NCBI GenBank assembly: GCA_964415185.1
Contig: CAYPZI010000069.1
Span: 1 to 14,302, forward strand
DNA length: 14,302 nt
Direction: 5' to 3'
Origin: CAYVBJ01 sp964415185
GTDB taxonomy: Bacteria; Bacteroidota; Rhodothermia; Balneolales; Balneolaceae
Both the position numbers and the translations under genes were made by a program. The notes below the pieces were generated by a model. It worked only from the letters and a program-made list of their open reading frames with translations. It was not told where the DNA came from and ran no database searches. This document shows, in pieces, positions 7,927 through 14,302 of the stretch (its first letter is position 1; the number at the start of each line of letters is the position of its first letter).

Positions 7927-9126
7927 ATGGCAACAAGCAGTCCGAAAATCAGTGACTCCCTCCGGTTTCCCGAAAACCTGGAAATTACCAAAACCCTTTA
8001 CGGAATTGGCATTGTCGGCTTGATTGCGAGCGGTGTCGGGTATTTTTTGAATGCGGAGCAGTTCTTTTTCTCCTACCTCACAAGCTTTACCTATTTTACA
8101 AGCTTTGCTCTTGCATCTCTCATTCTGCTAATGATACATCATATTACACAGTCTTCATGGGGTGTAGTAATCCGGAGGATACCGGAGGCTTTTTCATCCA
8201 ACATCTGGATCTGGGCCATATTCATAATTCCCGTACTTTTGGGTATGCATTCACTTTATCACTGGACACATACCGAAGATGTTCTTGCCGACCCGATTCT
8301 TGCGGGTAAAATGCCTTATTTAAATGAACCGTTTTTTGTAATCAGGCAAGTAATCTATTTTGCCATCTGGGGTTTTCTTGGTTACCGTCTGCACAAAGTA
8401 TCTGTTGAAATGGACAAGACCGGCGATTGGGGCCTTACCCAATTGCTGAAGAAATACAGTGCACCCGGGATTTTAATATTTGCACTTACGGTAGCCTTTG
8501 CAAGTTTCGATTGGCTGATGTCGCTTGATCCCCACTGGTTCTCAACCATGTTCGGAGTTTACTTTTTTGCAATGAGTATCCAGGCTCTTTTTCCGCTCAT
8601 GATCCTCATGATTTTCTGGATGCAAAAAAACGGCATCCTTGAAAACACAATTTCCAAATCACATATCTATGATATGGGGGCATGGTTCTTTGGGTTTACC
8701 ATTTTTTATGCATATATCGCCTTCAGCCAGCTCCTTCTGATCTACTATGCAAACATCCCTGAAGAAACACTCTGGTACTACCACAGGCTGGAAGGAAGCT
8801 GGGCATTTGTTTCATACTCTTTGTTATTCGGGCGTTTTATACTTCCGTTTATCCTTCTTTTAAACAGAGACTCAAAACACAGCAAAAAGATGCTGATCTT
8901 TGTGTCAGTCCTGGTGTTGTTTATGCATTTTGTTGAACTCTACTGGATAGCCATGCCGATTCTGTACCACCACGGCGTGCATGTGAGCTGGATGGATATC
9001 ACCACCCTGTTCGGGCTCGGAGGTATCTTTTTCGGTCTGTTTTTTCAGCGCTTCAAAACCCACAACATGGTTCCCATCAACGATCCGAAACTTGCTGGAT
9101 CGCTCGACAAACACTACCATCAATAA
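7927..9126 (+). CDS. actF: Alternative complex III subunit ActF, second NrfD-like membrane protein
   Basis: ActF is the second large membrane subunit of ACIII, structurally related to ActC and proposed to contribute to proton translocation. The 399-residue protein has about ten hydrophobic helices. The family signature SFDWLMSLDPHWFSTMFG occupies 193-210. Other recognisable features are GMHSLYHWTH (106-115), a loop with histidines that probably faces a membrane surface, and FMHFVELYWIAMP (332-344), with H334 and E337 within a helix. The C-terminus is short and hydrophilic, ending DKHYHQ. The gap from actE is 33 nt, and a Shine-Dalgarno sequence supports the start. The next gene follows after 37 nt. 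Identity is secure from the motif and position; residue-level roles are inference. Confidence 0.94.
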   Translation: MATSSPKISDSLRFPENLEITKTLYGIGIVGLIASGVGYFLNAEQFFFSYLTSFTYFTSFALASLILLMIHHITQSSWGVVIRRIPEAFSSNIWIWAIFIIPVLLGMHSLYHWTHTEDVLADPILAGKMPYLNEPFFVIRQVIYFAIWGFLGYRLHKVSVEMDKTGDWGLTQLLKKYSAPGILIFALTVAFASFDWLMSLDPHWFSTMFGVYFFAMSIQALFPLMILMIFWMQKNGILENTISKSHIYDMGAWFFGFTIFYAYIAFSQLLLIYYANIPEETLWYYHRLEGSWAFVSYSLLFGRFILPFILLLNRDSKHSKKMLIFVSVLVLFMHFVELYWIAMPILYHHGVHVSWMDITTLFGLGGIFFGLFFQRFKTHNMVPINDPKLAGSLDKHYHQ

Positions 9127-9163
9127 ATCGATTGATTGAAATAACTATTGCAATCTCAAAAAA

Positions 9164-9712
9164 ATGAGCAACGACAAATCCAAATTCAGTAAAGAAGAAA
9201 AAGCCAAGATTGCCTTGCAGGCCGTCTCGGGCGATGAAGAGACCATCAAAAACCTGTCTGAGAAATATGATGTATCCAGGGTCGAAATAATGGAGTGGGC
9301 GGTTGAACTTGGTATCGCAAAACAGGATGAAGTTTCAGCCGCTGAATCCACTGTTACTGATCCCGGAGATGATAATGATGTTGACATTGATGTTGCTGAC
9401 GATGAGTTCACCAAAGAAATAAATTTTGGGGCTGCCTTCGACAAACTTAAGATGGGCCGGCTTACTTTCTGGACAATTTTCGGAACCTTCCTGGTGTTGA
9501 CGATGATAATTGGGATTATGGAAGTTTATGATTACTCCATTTCGACCAATCAGAGAAATGTTGCCGAACAGAGCACTTTTTATGAGATTTCGGAGTTAAA
9601 AGAGAAAGATGATGAAACGCTGAACACCTTTGGAGTTGTTGATTCAGATAATGGCATCTATCGAATACCGATAGACAGTGCCATTTCGATCACTGCAAAA
9701 GAATTTGAATGA
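9164..9712 (+). CDS. Unnamed protein with N-terminal HTH-like domain, one membrane helix and periplasmic tail
   Basis: I do not know a function for this 182-residue protein. Residues 8-50 read like the helix-turn-helix found in IS3-type OrfA transposase proteins: a basic start, KFSKEEKAKIALQAVSG, then NLSEKYDVSRVEIMEWAVEL with the usual Trp45. An acidic, probably flexible stretch follows (55-82), then a basic patch (K95, K97, R99) and one membrane helix (about 100-120). Charge distribution predicts the N-terminus inside and the C-terminus in the periplasm. The tail contains TLNTFGVVDSDNGIYRIPID (152-171), a motif I recall from small proteins encoded beside SCO and oxidase genes in other bacteria. 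Its stop codon overlaps the sco start (ATGA), so the two are probably translationally coupled. It could be an accessory ACIII/caa3 subunit, an assembly factor or a membrane-tethered regulator. The gene itself looks real: proper codon use, in operon. Confidence 0.85.
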   Translation: MSNDKSKFSKEEKAKIALQAVSGDEETIKNLSEKYDVSRVEIMEWAVELGIAKQDEVSAAESTVTDPGDDNDVDIDVADDEFTKEINFGAAFDKLKMGRLTFWTIFGTFLVLTMIIGIMEVYDYSISTNQRNVAEQSTFYEISELKEKDDETLNTFGVVDSDNGIYRIPIDSAISITAKEFE

Positions 9713-10554
9713 CAAACGGATTTATGGAAACACTGAAAATCGTCGGTTTGCTTTCAGTGTTGCTATTTGCTGAAATATCTGAAGCGCAATTAAACAAGAG
9801 CAAACCGGCTATTCTTGACAGTGTCGGAGTTGATGAAAAGCTCGGACAACAAGTGCCGTTGGATGTATCATTTACCAACTCCGACGGAAAGAAGGTTACA
9901 ATCGGAGAATTATTAGAGGATGGAAAGCCTGTGCTTGTCAACCCGTTATATTATGAATGTCCGATGTTGTGTGGCCTGGTACTTGAAGGGGTTTTCAAAG
10001 TAATCAATGAACTGGCCTGGACGCCGGGTAATGAATATACCATAATAAGCTTTAGTATTGATCCTGAAGAAACACCCGACTTGGCGAAAGAGAACAAGTT
10101 GCGGTACGTTTCTGACCTGGGCCGTTCCGGTGCCGAAAACGGATGGTATTTTCTAACCGGTACAGAAGATAACATCAAAAAATTGACGGATGCGCTCGGC
10201 TTCAGGTACACTCTTGACGAACGGACAGGCGAATATGTTCATGCTGCGGCCATCGGTTTTTTGAGTCCGGAAGGAAAGATTTCCAGATACCTTTACGGTA
10301 TTGAATTTCAGGAGTTTAGCCTGAGAAATGCACTCTATGAGGCCGCCGACGGAAAAATAGGTTCAGCCGTGGATCGCGTTGTGCTCTATTGCTTTACATA
10401 CGATCCCGCATCAAACAGTTATGTACCGGTTGCCATGAATATTATGAAGATAGGTGGCTTGGCTACTTTAATATTTCTCGGTATATTTCTCAGTCTCTTC
10501 TGGAGCAGGGAAAAAAAGTCTAAAAAAAACCAAACTATTGAAATTGAAACATGA
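9709..10554 (+). CDS. sco: SCO1/SenC-family copper chaperone for the CuA site
   Basis: SCO proteins are thioredoxin-fold copper chaperones and thiol reductases that help build the CuA centre of oxidase subunit II. This 281-residue protein has a signal sequence or anchor at about 8-26 (ending near SEAQ), the copper-binding CPMLC motif (C84, C88) and the distal histidine H178 in EYVHAAAIGF. The SIDPEETP segment (116-123) is also typical. A second hydrophobic helix near the C-terminus (about 246-264) followed by a lysine-rich tail makes this the long, C-terminally anchored form. An extra cysteine, C228, in YCFTYDP is another feature of this form. The start at 9709 overlaps the previous stop as ATGA; an in-frame ATG at 9724 is possible but less favoured. 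Its own stop overlaps coxB, also as ATGA, so it is tightly coupled to the subunit it should metallate. Confidence 0.93.
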   Translation: MTNGFMETLKIVGLLSVLLFAEISEAQLNKSKPAILDSVGVDEKLGQQVPLDVSFTNSDGKKVTIGELLEDGKPVLVNPLYYECPMLCGLVLEGVFKVINELAWTPGNEYTIISFSIDPEETPDLAKENKLRYVSDLGRSGAENGWYFLTGTEDNIKKLTDALGFRYTLDERTGEYVHAAAIGFLSPEGKISRYLYGIEFQEFSLRNALYEAADGKIGSAVDRVVLYCFTYDPASNSYVPVAMNIMKIGGLATLIFLGIFLSLFWSREKKSKKNQTIEIET

Positions 10555-11489
10555 TTGATCTCATCGATTTGATGCTGCCACCGGCTAAAAGCACAATGGC
10601 CGGTGAAACAGATGCGCTTTTCTATTTTATCAATATTGTGAGCCTCATTTTTCTTGTGGGCATCACAATAGCCATCATCTATTTTTCCTGGAAATACAGG
10701 CGGAAATCAGATGAGGATGTGACTCCTGTTATTACCCACAATAACAAACTTGAAATAACCTGGTCTGTAATACCCCTGATCCTGGTAATTATTGTGTTCG
10801 GATGGGGTTTTACCGACTATATCAATTCAACTGCACCACCTGAAGATGCCTATGAGATACGGGTAGTCGGTAAATCATGGCTATGGGAATTTCACTACAA
10901 CAACGGAGCAGTCAGTGTAAATGAGTTGCACGTACCTGTTGACAGGCCTGTTAAACTCGTCATGACATCGACTGATGTGATCCATTCATTCTACGTTCCC
11001 GATTATCGTATAAAAAGAGATGTTTTGCCTAACCGATATACTTCTGTCTGGTTCGAAGCTATGGAACCCGGAGAATCCATAATCTTCTGTACCGAATATT
11101 GCGGGACAGCTCACTCAGATATGCTTGCCAATGTGATCGTCCATGAAAAAAATGATTTTGAAACATGGCTTGCTACTTCATCGGCTGATGATGAATCTGC
11201 CTCACCGGTAGAACAGGGCAAAAAACTTGTTGAAAATAATGCCTGTCTCACATGCCATTCTGTTGACGGCACGGAACTGCTTGGCCCCTCTTTCCAGGGC
11301 ATCTGGGGACGTGAACAGCAATTGCAAAACGGAGAATCCATCACGGTTGATGAGAATTATGTGCGTGAAAGTATCCTGGAACCCCAATCAAAGCTCGTGG
11401 AAGGTTACAATCCCATCATGCCCCCGTATGCAGGGTCACTTGACGACAGGCAAATTGACGCAATTATTGAATATTTAAAAACTCTGTAA
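10551..11489 (+). CDS. coxB: Cytochrome c oxidase subunit II with C-terminal cytochrome c domain (caa3 type)
   Basis: This subunit accepts electrons at a haem c and passes them through CuA to subunit I. Two membrane helices (about 22-46 and 69-91) precede a cupredoxin domain (about 100-200) with the complete CuA ligand set: H145, C180, E182, C184, H188 and M191. The aromatic patch KSWLWEFHY (108-116) matches the region that feeds electrons to CuA. A cytochrome c domain (about 219-312) follows, with C232-L-T-C-H236 and likely axial Met290 in MPPY, which defines a caa3 oxidase. No cleavable signal or lipobox is evident. The gene overlaps the sco stop by ATGA and ends 6 nt before coxA. The length of 312 residues is usual for this subtype. 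Confidence 0.96.
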   Translation: MIDLIDLMLPPAKSTMAGETDALFYFINIVSLIFLVGITIAIIYFSWKYRRKSDEDVTPVITHNNKLEITWSVIPLILVIIVFGWGFTDYINSTAPPEDAYEIRVVGKSWLWEFHYNNGAVSVNELHVPVDRPVKLVMTSTDVIHSFYVPDYRIKRDVLPNRYTSVWFEAMEPGESIIFCTEYCGTAHSDMLANVIVHEKNDFETWLATSSADDESASPVEQGKKLVENNACLTCHSVDGTELLGPSFQGIWGREQQLQNGESITVDENYVRESILEPQSKLVEGYNPIMPPYAGSLDDRQIDAIIEYLKTL

Positions 11490-11495
11490 TTTATT

Positions 11496-13244
11496 ATGGC
11501 TGAAAAAGAATCTGCATCCGTAAGAAAAATCCAGGTAAAAAGGTACAAGCCTGAAGAAAATCCGAAAGTCCACTTTCTGAATTCGGAAAAAGGATTATGG
11601 TCGTGGCTTTCCACTATCGATCACAAGCGAATCGGTATTATGTACCTGATATCGATAGGTGTATTCTTTTTTATAGGCGGTGTTCTTGCCCTTTTACTTC
11701 GTACCGAGCTGCTTACGCCCGCTCAAAATTTCATTGACGCCAACACCTACAATCAAATATTTACGCTGCACGGCGCGATCATGATCTTTTTCTTCCTGAT
11801 CCCCTCCGTTCCGGCAGCTCTCGGCAATATTATCTTGCCGATGCAGCTTGGTTGTAAAGATGTGGCATTTCCGAGGCTAAACCTTGCCAGCTTCTATATC
11901 TATGTAATTGGTGCCATTTTTACAATCATTGCTATTTTTACCGGCGGGCTTGATACCGGCTGGACTTTTTACACACCCTATAGCAGCAGTACTTCCGGAT
12001 CCAATGTTTTGATGATGACACTTGGTGTGTTCATTCTCGGTTTCTCATCTATCCTGACCGGGCTTAATTTTATGGTTACCATTCATAAACTTCGGGCTCC
12101 TGGACTAACCTGGAGTAAACTGCCGTTATTCCAGTGGGCGCTTTATGCCACCAGCATTATTCAGATCCTGGCAACGCCTGTTTTAGCGATTACACTCCTT
12201 CTACTCACAATGGAGCGAGCTTTAAGCATCGGAATTTTTGACCCGAACCTTGGCGGTGACCCGGTACTCTATCAACACTTTTTCTGGTTTTATTCACACC
12301 CTGCCGTTTACATCATGATCGTGCCCGGTTTTGGTGTGATTTCAGAGGTTATCACAACTTTTTCCAGGAAAACCGTATTTGGCTACTGGGCTATTGCATT
12401 ATCTTCACTGGCAATCGCATTTATTGGCTTTTTGGTGTGGGGGCACCATATGTTTACCGCCGGCCAATCGTCACTCGCCAATATGGTATTTTCATTCCTG
12501 ACTTTCCTTGTTGGTATACCAACCGGTATTAAAATCTTCAACTGGCTGGCAACGATGTATCGCGGCTCCATCGATTTAAAAACCCCGATGCTCTATGCCC
12601 TGGTGTTCCTCTTCCTTTTCACAATCGGAGGTTTTACAGGCATCATGCTCGGTGCCCTGTCAGTTGATATCCATCTCCATGACACTTACTACGTAGTTGC
12701 CCACTTTCACTACGTGATGATGGGCGGTATGGTAATGGCATTCCTGGCAGGCCTGCATTACTGGTGGCCCAAATTTACAGGCAAAATGTACAGCGAATTC
12801 TGGGCAAAGATTACATGCGGAATATTATTTATCGGTTTTAATATGACTTTCCTTCCCCAGTTCATAATGGGTTCGCAAGGCATGCCGCGACGATATTACA
12901 ATTACATTGACCAATTTCAGCCGTTTCATCAATTCTCAACGATAGGGTCGTACGTACTTGGAGCCGGTTTTGTGGTGATGGCCTTTTATCTTGCTCATTC
13001 ACTGATTAAAGGCAGGCAGGCGGCAGCCAATCCCTGGGGAAGCCGCGCTCTTGAATGGCAGGTATCCTCACCGGCGCCGGCGCACAACTTCGAGCATACG
13101 CCGGTTATCATTAACGGGCCTTATGACTATCACAAACCGATGTCTGAATTTCAGCTTGGTGTTGCAGAATCTCATAACGGGCACGGCCAACACGAAGAGG
13201 CTGATGTAAAAGATACAACCACGGAACAAAGATCAACGACCTAA
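11496..13244 (+). CDS. coxA: Cytochrome c oxidase subunit I, haem-copper oxidase of the A2 subtype
   Basis: Subunit I reduces oxygen to water and pumps protons. The 582-residue protein shows the usual twelve-helix pattern and all metal ligands: H92 and H405 for the low-spin haem, H403 for the high-spin haem, and H268, H317 and H318 for CuB, with Y272 as the cross-linked tyrosine. The segment YSHPAVY has Ala270 where A1 enzymes have the proton-gating glutamate, while Tyr266-Ser267 form the YS motif of A2 oxidases such as R. marinus caa3. K345 and T343 in PTGIKIFNW match the K channel; D122 and N129 match the D-channel entrance. The C-terminal tail (about 510-582) is hydrophilic with a His-rich stretch (ESHNGHGQH). 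The haem type (a or as) cannot be read from sequence. Gaps to coxB and coxC are only 5-6 nt. Confidence 0.97.
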   Translation: MAEKESASVRKIQVKRYKPEENPKVHFLNSEKGLWSWLSTIDHKRIGIMYLISIGVFFFIGGVLALLLRTELLTPAQNFIDANTYNQIFTLHGAIMIFFFLIPSVPAALGNIILPMQLGCKDVAFPRLNLASFYIYVIGAIFTIIAIFTGGLDTGWTFYTPYSSSTSGSNVLMMTLGVFILGFSSILTGLNFMVTIHKLRAPGLTWSKLPLFQWALYATSIIQILATPVLAITLLLLTMERALSIGIFDPNLGGDPVLYQHFFWFYSHPAVYIMIVPGFGVISEVITTFSRKTVFGYWAIALSSLAIAFIGFLVWGHHMFTAGQSSLANMVFSFLTFLVGIPTGIKIFNWLATMYRGSIDLKTPMLYALVFLFLFTIGGFTGIMLGALSVDIHLHDTYYVVAHFHYVMMGGMVMAFLAGLHYWWPKFTGKMYSEFWAKITCGILFIGFNMTFLPQFIMGSQGMPRRYYNYIDQFQPFHQFSTIGSYVLGAGFVVMAFYLAHSLIKGRQAAANPWGSRALEWQVSSPAPAHNFEHTPVIINGPYDYHKPMSEFQLGVAESHNGHGQHEEADVKDTTTEQRSTT

Positions 13245-13249
13245 AAACA

Positions 13250-13906
13250 ATGTCACAAGCAACTGCAATTAGCCAACTGAACGATCACGTTCAGCACCAC
13301 TTTGTCGATTCCGACCAGCAGTTTGAAACTGCGAAACTGGGCATGTGGGTATTCCTGGTAACTGAAATTCTCTTTTTCGGAGGGCTATTCGCCGCATATA
13401 TTGTCTACAGGGCATGGTATCCGGACCTCTACCTGATGGCTTCCACTGAATTAAACACCTTTTGGGGTGCTGTGAATACGGTGGTGCTGATCGGTAGTTC
13501 ACTGACGGTAGCCATGGCCATACGTTCGGCACAGTTAAATCAACAAAAAGGTTTGATTATAAATCTGCTGATTACGATATCGCTTGCTTTCGTCTTTATG
13601 GTGATCAAATACTTTGAGTATACTCATAAGTTCGAGCTGGGGATTTTCCCCGGTGAATATTACACCTATGAAGGTATCGCCCATGAAAAAGCCAATATCT
13701 TTTTCAGTATCTACTACATGATGACAGGCCTTCACGGAGTTCACGTTCTTATTGGTATCGGACTGATGATCTGGCTTGTAGTTAAAGCAAGAAAGGGTGT
13801 ATTTCACAGCAATTATTACACACCCGTTGAGATTACCGGACTCTACTGGCACCTGGTTGATATTATCTGGATTTTCCTTTTTCCATTACTCTATTTAATC
13901 GACTAA
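13250..13906 (+). CDS. coxC: Cytochrome c oxidase subunit III
   Basis: Subunit III binds to subunit I and stabilises its turnover and proton uptake; it has no metal cofactor. The 218-residue protein has five membrane helices (about 28-54, 70-92, 101-121, 147-178, 194-217), the short bacterial form that lacks the first two helices of the mitochondrial protein. Family features are VTEILFFGGLFAAY (37-50) with Glu39, KYFEYTHKF (120-128) with Glu123, the TGLHGVHVLIG helix (159-169) and GLYWHLVDIIWIFLFPLLYL (197-216). It starts 5 nt after coxA, without a clear Shine-Dalgarno, and coxD follows after 13 nt. Confidence 0.96.
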   Translation: MSQATAISQLNDHVQHHFVDSDQQFETAKLGMWVFLVTEILFFGGLFAAYIVYRAWYPDLYLMASTELNTFWGAVNTVVLIGSSLTVAMAIRSAQLNQQKGLIINLLITISLAFVFMVIKYFEYTHKFELGIFPGEYYTYEGIAHEKANIFFSIYYMMTGLHGVHVLIGIGLMIWLVVKARKGVFHSNYYTPVEITGLYWHLVDIIWIFLFPLLYLID

Positions 13907-13919
13907 ATCTTTTTTAATA

Positions 13920-14222
13920 ATGAGCGGACATCATATATCATCAGCTAAATTTTTATGGGGCATTGGCATTGCCCTTTTTATCCTGACACTTCTCACGGTT
14001 GGGGTAACCCAAATTCATATACCCGAACCATGGAATGTGGTGGTAGCCATAGCCATTGCAGTGGTTAAAGCAGGTGTTGTTGCTGCCTTCTTTATGAATC
14101 TCTATTGGGACAGCCGTTTCAACCTGCTGGTTTTAGCAATGGGAATCCTATTTTTTATTCTGCTTATCGGTATTACCCTGCTAGATACCCTCTACCGAAC
14201 TGATCCGGTTCCTTCGTTTTAA
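13920..14222 (+). CDS. coxD: Cytochrome c oxidase subunit IV (CoxD/CtaF type)
   Basis: This is the small fourth subunit of bacterial haem-copper oxidases, which supports assembly or stability. The 100-residue protein has three membrane helices (about 11-30, 37-60, 69-91). The segment VVKAGVVAAFFMNLYWDSRF (48-67) is the characteristic second helix and following loop of the CoxD/CtaF/CyoD family, where an asparagine replaces the more common histidine after FM. The start at 13920 follows a T-rich 13-nt gap. It is the last gene of the operon in the window; no clear terminator is found directly after it. Confidence 0.9.
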   Translation: MSGHHISSAKFLWGIGIALFILTLLTVGVTQIHIPEPWNVVVAIAIAVVKAGVVAAFFMNLYWDSRFNLLVLAMGILFFILLIGITLLDTLYRTDPVPSF

Positions 14223-14230
14223 TTTTAATA

Positions 14231-14288
14231 AGCTACCTTGAAGCGTCCTCCGGTGCCTTGCCGGGGTATTAGCCACCTTGAAGCGTCC
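14231..14288. repeat. Two copies of an 18-bp direct repeat, 40-bp period, at the window edge
   Basis: AGCTACCTTGAAGCGTCC (14231-14248) and AGCCACCTTGAAGCGTCC (14271-14288) differ at one base and begin 9 nt after the coxD stop codon. Between them, a 6-bp stem with one G-T pair is possible (14248-14253 with 14261-14266). The local GC is higher than in the genes. The array may continue beyond the window. It could be a dispersed intergenic repeat family or a degenerate tandem repeat; two copies do not make a CRISPR. Confidence 0.7.
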
Positions 14289-14302
14289 CGACACGTGCTT
14301 TT

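Noticed and set aside
9185..9320. Remnant of an insertion sequence at the HTH-like segment
   Set aside because: The HTH-like segment is in frame with an intact membrane helix and periplasmic tail, with no terminal inverted repeats or second transposase gene.
14231..14288. Start of a CRISPR array
   Set aside because: Only two 18-bp copies with a 22-bp gap that itself can pair, and no cas genes nearby; unit size and context do not fit.

Overview
The window is one respiratory locus: a complete alternative complex III (ACIII, a quinol:cytochrome c oxidoreductase that replaces cytochrome bc1), followed in the same direction by a complete caa3-type cytochrome c oxidase. The subunit set ActABCDEF, then SCO, then subunits II, I, III and IV matches the arrangement known from Rhodothermus marinus and relatives. 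The GC content looks moderate, the start sites mostly lack a strong Shine-Dalgarno sequence but are A-rich upstream, and subunit I carries the A2-type YS motif. Together these suggest a lower-GC member of the Balneolota/Rhodothermota-Bacteroidota group, probably Balneolaceae-like. That placement is inference.

Layout. On the minus strand at the left end lies a DUF420/CtaM-like membrane protein, a family linked to assembly of haem-A oxidases. A gene-free, AT-rich stretch of about 490-510 bp separates it from the divergent act operon. From 1121 to 14222 all genes are on the plus strand with gaps of 0-47 nt and two ATGA stop/start overlaps, so a single transcript is likely: actA (pentahaem cytochrome), actB (Tat-exported molybdopterin-oxidoreductase-like and Fe-S subunit), actC (NrfD-like quinone subunit), actD (DUF3341), actE (lipoprotein cytochrome, here dihaem), actF (second NrfD-like subunit), an unnamed gene (HTH-like domain, one membrane helix, periplasmic tail), sco, coxB (CuA plus cytochrome c domain), coxA, coxC and coxD. 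The last 80 bases contain the start of a repeat that runs off the edge.

How it works together. ActC/ActF with ActB oxidise menaquinol; electrons pass through the Fe-S clusters of ActB to the haems of ActA and ActE, then to the haem c and CuA of CoxB, and then to haem a, haem a3 and CuB of CoxA, where oxygen is reduced. SCO delivers copper to CuA. The DUF420 protein is expected to help oxidase maturation.

The two points most worth attention are: (1) ActE has a second cytochrome c domain clearly related to the one on CoxB, suggesting a built-in wire between the two complexes; (2) the gene between actF and sco joins a transposase-type helix-turn-helix to a membrane anchor and a periplasmic segment, and has no function I can name.
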